NCBI GenBank assembly: GCA_030591195.1
Contig: JAUVBO010000013.1
Coordinates: 1-13,370 of the forward strand
From: Pseudomonadota bacterium
GTDB taxonomy: Bacteria > Myxococcota > Polyangia > GCA-2747355 > JACKDQ01
Direction: 5' to 3'
Length of the DNA stretch: 13,370 nucleotides
Below, piece after piece: positions 6,865 to 13,370 of the stretch (positions are counted from its first letter, which is position 1; the number at the start of each line of letters is the position of its first letter). Under the pieces are notes generated by a model. It was not told where the DNA came from. It saw only the letters and a list, made by a program, of their open reading frames with translations, and did not search any database. A program made the position numbers and the translations under genes.

Positions 6865-6870
6865 GGAGGT
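6865..6870 (+). promoter_or_regulatory. Shine-Dalgarno GGAGGT fixing the C45-like start
   Basis: GGAGGT ends 9 nt before the ATG at 6880. It favours this start over the upstream in-frame ATG at 6826, which would overlap the preceding gene and spoil the signal peptide. Confidence 0.75.
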
Positions 6871-6879
6871 TCTTGGCTG

Positions 6880-8274
6880 ATGTCCCGACCCCGCTCTTTC
6901 GCTCCCCTGATCACGATCACAGCCGTCCTGCTGGTCAGCGGCACCGCTGTCCCGGCCAGCGCCCAGCAGGGCAAGCTGCTCGGGCAGCAGCTCGACGCCG
7001 CGGGCCAGGGCTACTCGGTGCTGCGGGTCTGGGGCACGGCCCACGAGATGGGTTACGCCCAGGGCCACGCCTTCGCCAAGGAGATCGCCTCGGCGGTGGA
7101 GCAGTTCAAGCAGCTTCGTAGCGCCGAGCTCTACGCGGTGGTCCGGTTGGGCGTCGAAGGCGCGATCTGGACTGCCGACGACGCAGCCGAGGAGCTCGAG
7201 GGCATCGTCGCCGGGGTCAAGGCCGCCCTGCCCGACGCGACCCTCGACGTCGGTGACCTCAAGGTCGTCAACACCTACGGCGACTGGGGCTACGCCTACG
7301 CCTGCCGCTCCCACTCGACCTGGGGCTCGTTCGTCGAGGCCCCGGTCAAGACCCTCTCCACCCGCCGGCTCGACTTCGGCAGCCCGGTGGACGCGATCAA
7401 GCACCACCTGCTGGTGGCGCGGCAGCCGCAAGATGGCGTGCGCTGGGTCAGCCTCCAGTGGCCGGGCCTGGCCCTGGCGGTCACCGGCGTCAACGAGCAC
7501 GGCACCCTCGCCTCGCTCCACGACTACCGCTCGCAGGCGACCCCGGGGCCGCACCTGCCGCGCAGCTCGCTGGTGCGCATCGCCTTGACCGCGGTCGACG
7601 GCCTCCCGCCCGCCCAGCACCTCGACGCGGTGCAGCGGGCGCTCGAGGGTTACACCATCACCACCGGGACCTTCCTCAACTACTACGTCCCCGAGGGTCT
7701 CGGCGGCGTGCTGACATGCGACAGTGGCGGCAAGTGCGCCAAGAAGCGGGTCCCCCAGGCGGACTTCTTCGGCGGCGAGGTGCTGATGACGACCAACACC
7801 GAGACCGATGGCCACAGCGCGCCTTCCGACGACTCGTTGATGGAGGCCTACTACCAGAAGGGTGGCAAGAAGACCATCGACGACCACCACGGCCTGATGG
7901 GCCACGGCGGCCTGCACCTGCTCTCGGTGGCCTACCGCGGACGCGGCGACATGTCCCTGTGGTTCGAGGGCCGGGTGAGCGCGGGCACCACGCCGACGGT
8001 CAAGCTCGAGTGGTCGAGCCTGTTCCAGGGCGCGCCGCCCCCGGTCCAGCCCCCGGCCGGCGAGCCCACCACCGACGGCGGCGGGCCAACCCCACAGCCA
8101 GCCACCGACAGCGGCCGCGACGCGGGCGAGGGCGAGGGCGGGGATGAGGACGAAGGCGGCTGCAGCGTCGGCGAGAACCTGGCGACCTCGCTGCCCCTCG
8201 GCGGGCTGCTGCTGCTCGGCCTGCTGCTCGGTCTGTCCGCCTTGGGCCGACGACGCAGCGGACCGACCCCGTGA
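6880..8274 (+). CDS. Exported C45-type (acyl-CoA:6-APA acyltransferase-like) Ntn hydrolase with MYXO-CTERM-like tail
   Basis: The protein has 464 residues from the ATG at 6880. The N-terminus (SFAPLITITAVLLVSGTAV, then ASA before QQ) is a classical signal peptide. The body resembles peptidase family C45 / acyl-coenzyme A:6-aminopenicillanic-acid acyltransferase. It has RVWGTAHEMGYAQGHAFAKEI near the start of the mature chain and a candidate autocatalytic nucleophile, C142, in YAYACRSHSTWGS. TRRLDF follows about 25 residues later, then LAVTGVNEHGTLAS and TTNTETDGHS. In this family, cleavage before the Cys creates an N-terminal nucleophile hydrolase acting on amide or acyl bonds; the substrate here is unknown. 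The C-terminus has a Pro/Thr/Gly/Asp/Glu linker, a Cys (GGCSVGEN), a Leu/Gly-rich helix and GRRRS, an anchoring tag like that of the preceding gene. The two genes are 32 bp apart. Confidence 0.72.
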   Translation: MSRPRSFAPLITITAVLLVSGTAVPASAQQGKLLGQQLDAAGQGYSVLRVWGTAHEMGYAQGHAFAKEIASAVEQFKQLRSAELYAVVRLGVEGAIWTADDAAEELEGIVAGVKAALPDATLDVGDLKVVNTYGDWGYAYACRSHSTWGSFVEAPVKTLSTRRLDFGSPVDAIKHHLLVARQPQDGVRWVSLQWPGLALAVTGVNEHGTLASLHDYRSQATPGPHLPRSSLVRIALTAVDGLPPAQHLDAVQRALEGYTITTGTFLNYYVPEGLGGVLTCDSGGKCAKKRVPQADFFGGEVLMTTNTETDGHSAPSDDSLMEAYYQKGGKKTIDDHHGLMGHGGLHLLSVAYRGRGDMSLWFEGRVSAGTTPTVKLEWSSLFQGAPPPVQPPAGEPTTDGGGPTPQPATDSGRDAGEGEGGDEDEGGCSVGENLATSLPLGGLLLLGLLLGLSALGRRRSGPTP

Positions 8275-8320
8275 CCACCGACCGGGTTGACAACCGGCCC
8301 GTATGCTCGACGATGGGGTG

Positions 8321-9631
8321 ATGCGCGACGCTACCCGTCCGCTGATCGGCAGCGCGGTGTTGTTGCTGGTGCTCGGCCAAGCTGCGCTGGCCCAGAGCCC
8401 CCCACTGGCCGGCAGCGGCCCGTACCAGATCGACCTGCACCAAGGCGCCGTGCTCGGCAGCGCCCGCGTGATCGGGCTCGCCGGAGCCTATGCCGCGGTG
8501 GCCGAGGACACGGTGGGCATCCCGTTCAACCCCGCCTCGGTGGCCAACCGCAGCTACTACAGCACCGACCGCTTCGACTGGAACATCGCCTTCGACTACC
8601 TGATCCCCGGACTGTTCCAATCGGGTGAGTTCGACTTCGACAACAACGGCGAGGGTTCCGTCGAGGGCTCCGGCAGCTTCTATGCGCTAGCAGTCGGGGC
8701 CCACCTGCAGGTCGGCGCCTTCGGCGTCGGGGTCTACGCGCGCGGCCAGGGCGGCCAGCTCTCCGACAACGCGCCGGTCCCCGGTGAGTTTCGCGCCGGA
8801 ACCTGGCAGATCCAGCTCTCGGCCGGCTACGCGCTGCTCGACCACCAGCTGGTGCTCGGCGGCGGGCTGCGGGTCGGCCTCTTCCAGCTCAGCCCGCTCG
8901 GCCAGTCGCAGAACATCCTCGATCAGCAGGCTGGCGGCGTCGAGGCCGGCGTGGTGCTGCGCCCGCGCTGGCTGCCCGCCCGACTCGGCGTCTCGGTCAC
9001 CGTGCCGGTCTCCTCCGAGGTCAACGTCGCCTGCGAGACCGGCTGCCCCGACGGGTTCGTCCTGCCCGACGGCGCCGCCCTGCCCTGGGAGCTGCGCATC
9101 GGCCTCGCCTGGCGGCTCGGCGGCGCCTTCAACGCGGCGCCGCCCTACCTCGAGCGGCAGGGCCAGCCAGCACAGGGCCAGCCAGCACAGAGCCAGCCAG
9201 CACAGAGCCAGCCAGCACAGAGCCAGCCAGCGCCGGCCCGGCGAGCCTCACCTCCCGCGCCTCGCTATCGCGGAGCTCGCTACCTGCTGCTGTCGGCCGA
9301 GGTGGTGCTCTTCGGCCCGGTGGACGACGCGGTGGGCATCGACGGGTTTCTGCGCCAAGTGCGCCAAGTCTCGGGCGCCGAGCTCACCGTTTCGCCCCGG
9401 CTGGGCCTCGAGACCGAGATCTTCGCGCGCCGGCTGCGTGCCCGGACCGGCGGCTACTGGGAGCCGAGCCGCGTCGACGGCCAGTCAGGCCGGATCCACG
9501 GGACCTTCGCCGTCGAGCTGCGGCTGTTCGACTTCAGGATGTGGGGCCCGCGGTCGCTGGCCTTCGCCAGCGCCGTGGACGTCGCCAGCCGCTACTCGAA
9601 CCTCTCGCTCTCCCTCGGCTTCTGGCACTGA
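8321..9631 (+). CDS. Outer-membrane beta-barrel protein (OmpP1/FadL- or PorV-like)
   Basis: Two in-frame starts are possible: ATG 8303 (442 residues) and ATG 8321 (436). I prefer 8321 because it gives a compact signal peptide, RPLIGSAVLLLVLGQAALA followed by QS; neither has a clear ribosome site. The mature start carries LGSARVIGLAGAYAAVAEDTVG and FNPASVANR, the N-terminal signature of FadL/OmpP1 and PorV/PorQ-type barrels. Alternating hydrophobic strands with Gly and aromatic residues follow. The last residues, LSLSLGFWH, form a beta-strand with aromatic ends but a terminal His instead of Phe. A Gln/Pro/Ala repeat insert (about 286-310 counted from 8303) divides the barrel-like part. The transported or bound substrate is unknown. 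Its stop overlaps the start of the TauE gene by one base. Confidence 0.7.
   Translation: MRDATRPLIGSAVLLLVLGQAALAQSPPLAGSGPYQIDLHQGAVLGSARVIGLAGAYAAVAEDTVGIPFNPASVANRSYYSTDRFDWNIAFDYLIPGLFQSGEFDFDNNGEGSVEGSGSFYALAVGAHLQVGAFGVGVYARGQGGQLSDNAPVPGEFRAGTWQIQLSAGYALLDHQLVLGGGLRVGLFQLSPLGQSQNILDQQAGGVEAGVVLRPRWLPARLGVSVTVPVSSEVNVACETGCPDGFVLPDGAALPWELRIGLAWRLGGAFNAAPPYLERQGQPAQGQPAQSQPAQSQPAQSQPAPARRASPPAPRYRGARYLLLSAEVVLFGPVDDAVGIDGFLRQVRQVSGAELTVSPRLGLETEIFARRLRARTGGYWEPSRVDGQSGRIHGTFAVELRLFDFRMWGPRSLAFASAVDVASRYSNLSLSLGFWH
9158..9232 (+). repeat. Five 15-bp tandem repeats encoding QGQPA/QSQPA
   Basis: Five perfect-length 15-bp units start at 9158, 9173, 9188, 9203 and 9218. They encode QGQPA twice and QSQPA three times. 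The last three units are nearly identical in DNA, suggesting recent expansion. Copy-number change would keep frame and vary a loop of the barrel protein. Confidence 0.9.
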
Positions 9632-10515
9632 TGATGCGCTTTGCTGCTTCGGGCGTCCGGACCCCACTATGGCTGCCGCCTTCGGTGTCCTTCGCCATCG
9701 CCGCGATCTGCTCCACCGCTGGGGTCTCCGGGGCGTTCCTGCTGCTGCCGTTTCAGATCAGCCTGCTCGGCTTCGTCGGACCGGCCGTGACCCCGACCAA
9801 TCACCTGTTCAACGCGATCGCGATCCCCTCCGGGGTCTACCGCTACATCCGCGAGCGACGGATGGTCTGGCCGCTGGCGCTGCTCCTGCTGGTAGGCACG
9901 GTCCCGGGGGTCGTCGCCGGCTCGCTCGCGCGGATGCACCTGCTGGCCGACCCGCGCGCCTTCAAGCTCTTCGTCGGGCTGGTGCTGCTGCTGATCGCCA
10001 GCAGGATGCTGCTCCAGGTCGCCCGCCCGAGGGCCAAGAGCGCTGCACCCAGCGGGCCGTTGCAGGTCGACATCCGCCGCTTCGACATCGGCCGCCTCGA
10101 GTTCGACTACGCGGGCGCGGGCTACGGCATCTCATCCTGGGGCCTCGCGCTGATCACCACGGCGATCGGCGCCATCGGCGGCGCCTACGGCGTGGGCGGC
10201 GGCTCGATCATCTCACCCCTGCTGGTGTCGGTCTTCAAGCAGCCAGTCCACGCCATCGCCGGCGCGACCCTCTCGTCGACCTTCGTCTCCTCACTGGTCG
10301 GCATCGGCTCCTTCGCCCTCGCTGGGCCGCTCTTCGGTCGACCGGCGGTGATGCCCGACTGGCAGCTCGGCGGACTACTCGGCGTCGGCGGGCTGGCCGG
10401 CATGTACTGCGGGGCACGGGTCCAGCGCTACCTACCGGCGCGCGCGATCGAGGCGACGCTGGCGGCGCTGGTCACCGTGGTGGCGGCGCGCTATGTCATC
10501 GGCTTCTTCTGGTAA
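9631..10515 (+). CDS. TauE/SafE-family membrane permease
   Basis: The protein has 294 residues with about 7-8 hydrophobic segments. The two TauE/SafE (formerly DUF81) half-motifs are visible: GVSGAFLLLPFQ at 31-42 and GAYGVGGGSIISPLLV at 184-199, each followed by a conserved polar stretch (PTNHLFNAIAI and AGATLSSTFVSS). A hydrophilic loop of about 35 residues (132-165, ARPRAKSAAPSGP onward) separates the halves. Members export sulfite, sulfoacetate or other small organosulfur anions in characterised cases; substrate cannot be read from sequence. The ATG at 9631 shares its A with the preceding TGA (TGATG), so translation is probably coupled to the barrel gene. A second ATG at 9634 is an alternative. 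It is convergent with the YCF48-like gene, with only 9 bp between stops. Confidence 0.87.
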   Translation: MMRFAASGVRTPLWLPPSVSFAIAAICSTAGVSGAFLLLPFQISLLGFVGPAVTPTNHLFNAIAIPSGVYRYIRERRMVWPLALLLLVGTVPGVVAGSLARMHLLADPRAFKLFVGLVLLLIASRMLLQVARPRAKSAAPSGPLQVDIRRFDIGRLEFDYAGAGYGISSWGLALITTAIGAIGGAYGVGGGSIISPLLVSVFKQPVHAIAGATLSSTFVSSLVGIGSFALAGPLFGRPAVMPDWQLGGLLGVGGLAGMYCGARVQRYLPARAIEATLAALVTVVAARYVIGFFW

Positions 10516-10524
10516 CCCTGGCGC

Positions 10525-11664
10525 TCAGAGTCCCGCGGTGGTGGTCTGGAGCACCACACCGCCCGCGCCGACCACCCAGCCCTGCTTCGCCGAGGTGAAG
10601 CAGACGCCCTCGAGCGTCGCCTTGGTCGGCGCGCCCTGGGCCTGCCAGGTGGCGCCGGCATCGATCGTGTGAAGCACCGTGCCGCCGGCTCCCACCGCCC
10701 AGCCGCTCTGCCCGTCCCAGAAGTGCACGTCGTACAGGTCGACGCTGGTCGGCGAGGTGATCTTGGCCCAGGCCTCCCCCTTGCCGTCGACGCTGCGCAG
10801 GATCGTGCCGCCGTCACCGACCGCGAGGCCGAGCTGAGCGCCGGCAAAGTACACCCCACGCAACACCGTCGCGGCGCCGGAGGCCACCGCGGTCCAGGTC
10901 AGTCCCTTGTCCTCGGTGCGGTAGATCTTGCCGCCGGTATCGCCGACGGTCCAGCCGCTGTCCCCGAGCCGGAACACGTCGTAGAACACCTCGCCCTGGT
11001 AGGTCGGCGCGACGCAGGTCCAGCTGCCGCTGTTGAAGTACTTGACTCCCCCGCCCTCGCCGCCCACCGCGATGCCGGCGGCGAAGCCCTCGGTGGCCGA
11101 GTGCAGGTGCAGCGAGTAGAAGGTGTCGAAGACGTAGGCGCTGCACTGGGGCGCCGCGGCCCAGCTCTGGCCGAGGTCCTCGGTCTTCCAGATCGTAGCC
11201 GCGTTTCCCGCGACCACCCCGTGGCTACTGTCGGCGAAGGTCACCGCGTAGAGGTCGGCGGTGGTCTGGGCGTCGAGGACCTCGAAGGCCGCCAGGCCGG
11301 GCGCCCGGTGCAGGATCGTCCCGCTGTGACCCACGGCGAACACGTGGTCCGCCACGCAGGCCACGCCGTGCAGATCCGCGGTGGCGGGCGTGGAGACGAT
11401 CTTCCACGGTCCTGCCGCGGGCAGGTCACCGTCGAAGGTCAGGTCGCCCAGGGTCGCGTCGGCCCGGATCGTGTCGGGCGCCGCCACGTCGGCGACGGCG
11501 CTATCGGCCGACACCTTCGCGTCGTCCGCGGCATCCTGGTCGGACACTCCGTCGGGCCAGCGCGGCCCGCTGTCGCCGGCCCCGCCCGTGGTGCTCGAGC
11601 AGCCGACCAAGATTATCGCGGGCACCAGCAGCGCCCGCCCCCCCGCTCGTCGTCGATTTCTCAT
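10525..11664 (-). CDS. YCF48/BNR-repeat lipoprotein
   Basis: The protein has 379 residues from the ATG at 11664-11662. The start is chosen because it places a basic n-region (MRNRRRAGGR) before a hydrophobic core and a lipobox ending in LVGC, with C22 as the lipidated residue. Residues 23-85 are an Asp/Ala/Ser/Thr linker (KVSADSAVADVAAPD), typical of surface lipoproteins in this lineage. The rest is about seven repeats of roughly 40 residues, of the form DLY(A/D)VxF...GWAVGxGGTILxTxDxGxTW (for example LYDVHFWDGQSGWAVGAGGT). This is the YCF48-like/photosystem-II-stability-factor-type and BNR/Asp-box beta-propeller pattern. The family member HCF136/Ycf48 aids PSII assembly in phototrophs; in heterotrophs such propellers are common exported proteins of unknown role. 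A GGGGGC about 9 nt upstream is only a weak ribosome site. Confidence 0.88.
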   Translation of the reverse strand: MRNRRRAGGRALLVPAIILVGCSSTTGGAGDSGPRWPDGVSDQDAADDAKVSADSAVADVAAPDTIRADATLGDLTFDGDLPAAGPWKIVSTPATADLHGVACVADHVFAVGHSGTILHRAPGLAAFEVLDAQTTADLYAVTFADSSHGVVAGNAATIWKTEDLGQSWAAAPQCSAYVFDTFYSLHLHSATEGFAAGIAVGGEGGGVKYFNSGSWTCVAPTYQGEVFYDVFRLGDSGWTVGDTGGKIYRTEDKGLTWTAVASGAATVLRGVYFAGAQLGLAVGDGGTILRSVDGKGEAWAKITSPTSVDLYDVHFWDGQSGWAVGAGGTVLHTIDAGATWQAQGAPTKATLEGVCFTSAKQGWVVGAGGVVLQTTTAGL

Positions 11665-11776
11665 CACCAGGCCCCCAGTGCCCTTGATGAACGCCCGGCG
11701 TTCGCCTGTCAAGCGCGGGGAGGCTAAGATACGCCGATTCGGATCGGCATCGAGGATCCCTCGGGAGGAGATCGTA
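11665..11776. promoter_or_regulatory. Divergent intergenic region with two leader hairpins
   Basis: This 112-bp gap separates the lipoprotein gene (minus) and the coiled-coil gene (plus). A TAAGAT hexamer at 11725-11730 could be a plus-strand -10, though its -35 (TTCGCC at 11701, spacing 18) is poor. Two perfect small hairpins follow. GCCGAT/ATCGGC at 11733-11748 has a TCGG loop. CGAGG/CCTCG at 11751-11763 has an ATC loop and directly abuts the GGAGGAG ribosome site at 11764-11770. If transcription starts near 11737 or earlier, at least the second hairpin would be in the leader and could affect ribosome access. Confidence 0.4.
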
Positions 11777-13195
11777 ATGGGTCGCGCAGGCTGGACCGCG
11801 ACGATCATCGGCGGCGTCGTCGCCACGCTGGTCGCGGTGATCATCTTCATGCCCCGCAGCATGCGTGGGTACGTCAAGTACCAGGCGGGGCAGGCCGAAC
11901 GGGCGCTCAAGCGAGCCACGACCCAGCAGCAACTGTTCGAGCGCAAGCTCGAACAACTGGTCGCCTCGAACAAGCCGTTCCTCTCGACGCGACCGGAGGT
12001 CCGGCGAGCTCGCGAGGAACTGGCCCAGCGCGCCCAGCTGCTGGCGAGGGCCCGGGCCGATCAGGTCAAGCTCGCGGCGATGGTCCAGCGCGACCGGCGC
12101 GAGGACAGCGGCAGCGCCTACCGCCTGGCGTCCACGATCAACGCCGCCACCAAGCAGGTCGCTCGTGACAGCGCGAAGCTCTTCCGGGCGGTGGAGGAGG
12201 CCTTGCGGTACCAGAAGGACGCCACCAGGCTCGCCGCTCAGGCCGCCGCCGACGCCGCCCGTGCACGGCGGCTGCCGTCAGCGAGGGCGCGGAGAGAGGT
12301 CCAGGCGGCCCAGCAAGAGCACCCGGAGCTGAGCCAGATCCTCGTCGGCCGGATGCGACACTGCGAGCAGCTCAACGCCCAGGTCAAGCAGACCTACGCC
12401 CAGTACCGCCTCGCCCGCAGCGCGCCGGGCGCCGACCCCGTGGCCTGCGGCAAGCTCGCCGAGGCGCTCCACGGCCGATGCGAGGCGCTGGAGCAAGCCG
12501 AGCAGCTGCTGATGACCGAGATCGCCGACATCGATCACCACGTCGACAAGGTCCTGATCGACCTCAAGACCACCGGGGGCTTGCGCTACCACCGCTACAA
12601 GGTGATTCGTGACCATAGCGCGACCAAGACCGGCTGGGAGCCGGTCAGCGGGGCGCGCTACCAGGGGCACCTCGACCACCTGGGGATGACGATCTACAGC
12701 AAGCCCGAGGGGATGCTCGGCAGCCAGGCGCTGACCGTCGCCGCGCCGCCTGGCTACACCTACGTCGACCGCCCGCGCTACGGTGCCTGGCACGACCCGA
12801 ACGCCACCGCCGCCACCGTCGGGCGCACCAGCGCGGAGGCCGCTGCTCCCGGCGACGCCTCCGCCGTGGACCGGATGAAGCGGGTCTGGCGCTTCAACGA
12901 CAGCTACGCCTACATGCCGGCGCTTTTTTGGGGTAAGGGCTACAGGCCCGTGAGTTACCGCGACTACCTCAAGTACAAGGTCGCTGCGACGATGAGCAAG
13001 CCCTACTACGGCGAGCGCCACCAGTACGGCACCCGCGGCTCGTGGACCAGGAGCCACTACGGCAGCAGCAGCTACCTGCTGCTGCTCTCCACCCGCCGCT
13101 ACCGCTACGGCAGCCGCTACGGCAGCCGCCGCTCCGGCAGTCGCCGCTACGGCAGCCGCTACGGCCGATCGAGCTATGGAGGGTACGGCAAGTGA
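11777..13195 (+). CDS. Membrane-anchored coiled-coil protein with Arg/Tyr/Ser/Gly low-complexity tail
   Basis: The protein has 472 residues; the ATG at 11777 has GGAGGAG 6 nt upstream. Residues 6-25 form one membrane segment (TATIIGGVVATLVAVIIF) with no signal-peptidase site, so the protein is probably anchored by its N-terminus. Residues about 34-275 are Ala/Arg/Glu/Gln-rich heptad-like helix, likely coiled coil. Residues about 295-430 form an aromatic-rich segment, with MTIYSKPEGMLGSQALTV, APPGYTYVDRPRYGAW, DSYAYMPALFWGKGYRPVSY and SKPYYGERHQYGTRGSW. The last ~35 residues are almost only Arg, Tyr, Ser and Gly (RYGS repeats, ending SSYGGYGK). I cannot name a family. A GTGA overlap couples it to the DUF350 gene. 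E. coli DUF350 loci include YgiB/YjfM-type (DUF1190) proteins and PspA-like coiled-coil proteins, so a role in an envelope-stress or membrane-modification module is an inference. Confidence 0.8.
   Translation: MGRAGWTATIIGGVVATLVAVIIFMPRSMRGYVKYQAGQAERALKRATTQQQLFERKLEQLVASNKPFLSTRPEVRRAREELAQRAQLLARARADQVKLAAMVQRDRREDSGSAYRLASTINAATKQVARDSAKLFRAVEEALRYQKDATRLAAQAAADAARARRLPSARARREVQAAQQEHPELSQILVGRMRHCEQLNAQVKQTYAQYRLARSAPGADPVACGKLAEALHGRCEALEQAEQLLMTEIADIDHHVDKVLIDLKTTGGLRYHRYKVIRDHSATKTGWEPVSGARYQGHLDHLGMTIYSKPEGMLGSQALTVAAPPGYTYVDRPRYGAWHDPNATAATVGRTSAEAAAPGDASAVDRMKRVWRFNDSYAYMPALFWGKGYRPVSYRDYLKYKVAATMSKPYYGERHQYGTRGSWTRSHYGSSSYLLLLSTRRYRYGSRYGSRRSGSRRYGSRYGRSSYGGYGK
13094..13192 (+). 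repeat. Short degenerate repeat encoding RYGS/RRSGS-type tail
   Basis: Recurrent 12-bp-like units built on CGCTACGGCAGC occur from 13103 to 13165 and encode RYGS, RYGS, RSGS, RYGS and RYGR. They are separated by extra CGC codons and followed by SSYGGYG. The repetition is clear in DNA as well as protein, so length variation between strains is likely. Confidence 0.75.
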
Positions 13196-13370
13196 ACGAG
13201 GAGCAGACGCCCCTGATCTTCAACCTGACCGGCATCGACCTGGTCTACATCATCGCGATGATCTGCCTGGTCGGGATGTTGCTGATGCTCGCCCGGGTGG
13301 TCTATGCCCTGCTCAGCCGCTTCGACGTCGACCACGAGCTGACCGAGGCCGACAACCCCGCCATCGGCAC
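13192..13370 (+). CDS. DUF350 membrane protein, 3' end beyond the window
   Basis: It starts at GTG 13192, which overlaps the preceding TGA (GTGA); GGAGGG lies 8 nt upstream. The visible 59 residues contain one strong membrane segment (IDLVYIIAMICLVGMLLML) followed by LLSRFDVDHELTEADNPAIG. The D-x-x-x-EL/I-x-x-x-(D/G)N-x-A motif at the end of the first helical part is characteristic of DUF350 (UPF0719, e.g. E. coli YjfL). Full members are about 70 to 140 residues with two to four helices, so half or more is missing here. The function of DUF350 is not established; in other bacteria it co-occurs with ATP-grasp or spermidine-synthase-like enzymes and PspA-like proteins. Confidence 0.75.
   Translation, partial: MNEEQTPLIFNLTGIDLVYIIAMICLVGMLLMLARVVYALLSRFDVDHELTEADNPAIG

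Noticed and set aside
6682..7917. Open frame of 411 codons on the minus strand opposite the C45-like gene
   Set aside because: Low-information antisense translation; the sense gene has a signal peptide, family motifs and a ribosome site.
8276..8296. Hairpin (ACCGGGTTGACAACCGG region) as a terminator after the C45-like gene
   Set aside because: The stem is short with a mismatch and no T-tract follows. The TTGACA inside it has no matching -10, so I did not call a promoter either.
10516..10524. Shared terminator between the convergent TauE and YCF48-like genes
   Set aside because: Only 9 bp lie between the stops, and no stem-loop with a T-tract is visible there.
8784..10598. Open frame of 604 codons on the plus strand across the barrel and TauE genes
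   Set aside because: It is dominated by Arg, Ser, Pro and Ala, as expected of an out-of-frame reading of high-GC coding DNA. It overlaps two recognisable genes and has no ribosome site.

Overview
The window is high-GC bacterial DNA with tightly packed genes. It most likely comes from a myxobacterium-like deltaproteobacterium (Myxococcota or a relative). Three things suggest this. Two neighbouring exported proteins end in a Cys - hydrophobic helix - Arg-rich tail of the MYXO-CTERM type. A lipoprotein has the Asp/Ala/Ser-rich post-lipobox linker common in that group. There are also Pro/Asp/Gln-rich secreted linkers. The lineage is inferred from style, not from a marker gene. I see no rRNA, tRNA, CRISPR array or transposase.

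Layout. (1) 1-693, minus strand: the first codons of an unidentified gene, preceded by a two-CBS-domain protein whose frame is broken between the two domains. (2) 694-1025: an AT-richer divergent intergenic region with an inverted repeat. (3) 1026-1520, plus: a rubrerythrin/ferritin-like di-iron protein, followed by a hairpin and a block of ~39-bp GC-rich tandem repeats. (4) 1745-2983, minus: a 412-residue Cys/His-rich protein whose motif spacing resembles the LCIB/C group of beta-carbonic anhydrases. (5) 3204-10515, plus: a close-packed run of FmdB-type zinc ribbon, cydA, cydB, a degenerate M23/LytM-like exported protein, a C45-type (acyl-CoA:6-APA acyltransferase-like) exported protein, an outer-membrane beta-barrel and a TauE/SafE permease. 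(6) 10525-11664, minus: a YCF48/BNR-repeat lipoprotein convergent with TauE. (7) 11777 to the window end, plus: a membrane-anchored coiled-coil protein with an Arg/Tyr/Ser/Gly low-complexity tail, translationally overlapped with a DUF350 membrane protein that runs off the window.

How the genes may work together. Cytochrome bd oxidase (CydAB) with a short Q-loop is the only clear metabolic module. The rubrerythrin-like protein nearby would fit oxygen or peroxide handling. The M23-like, C45-like and barrel proteins form an envelope group that may share the plus-strand transcript; their link to CydAB is positional only. The 3' pair (coiled-coil protein plus DUF350) resembles the DUF350-centred envelope-stress gene sets known from E. 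coli yjfL and relatives, and its partners should lie beyond 13370.

The most notable items are the LCIB-like protein, the RYSG-tailed membrane protein coupled to DUF350, the M23-like domain that seems to have lost its zinc ligands, the broken CBS gene and the tandem-repeat block.
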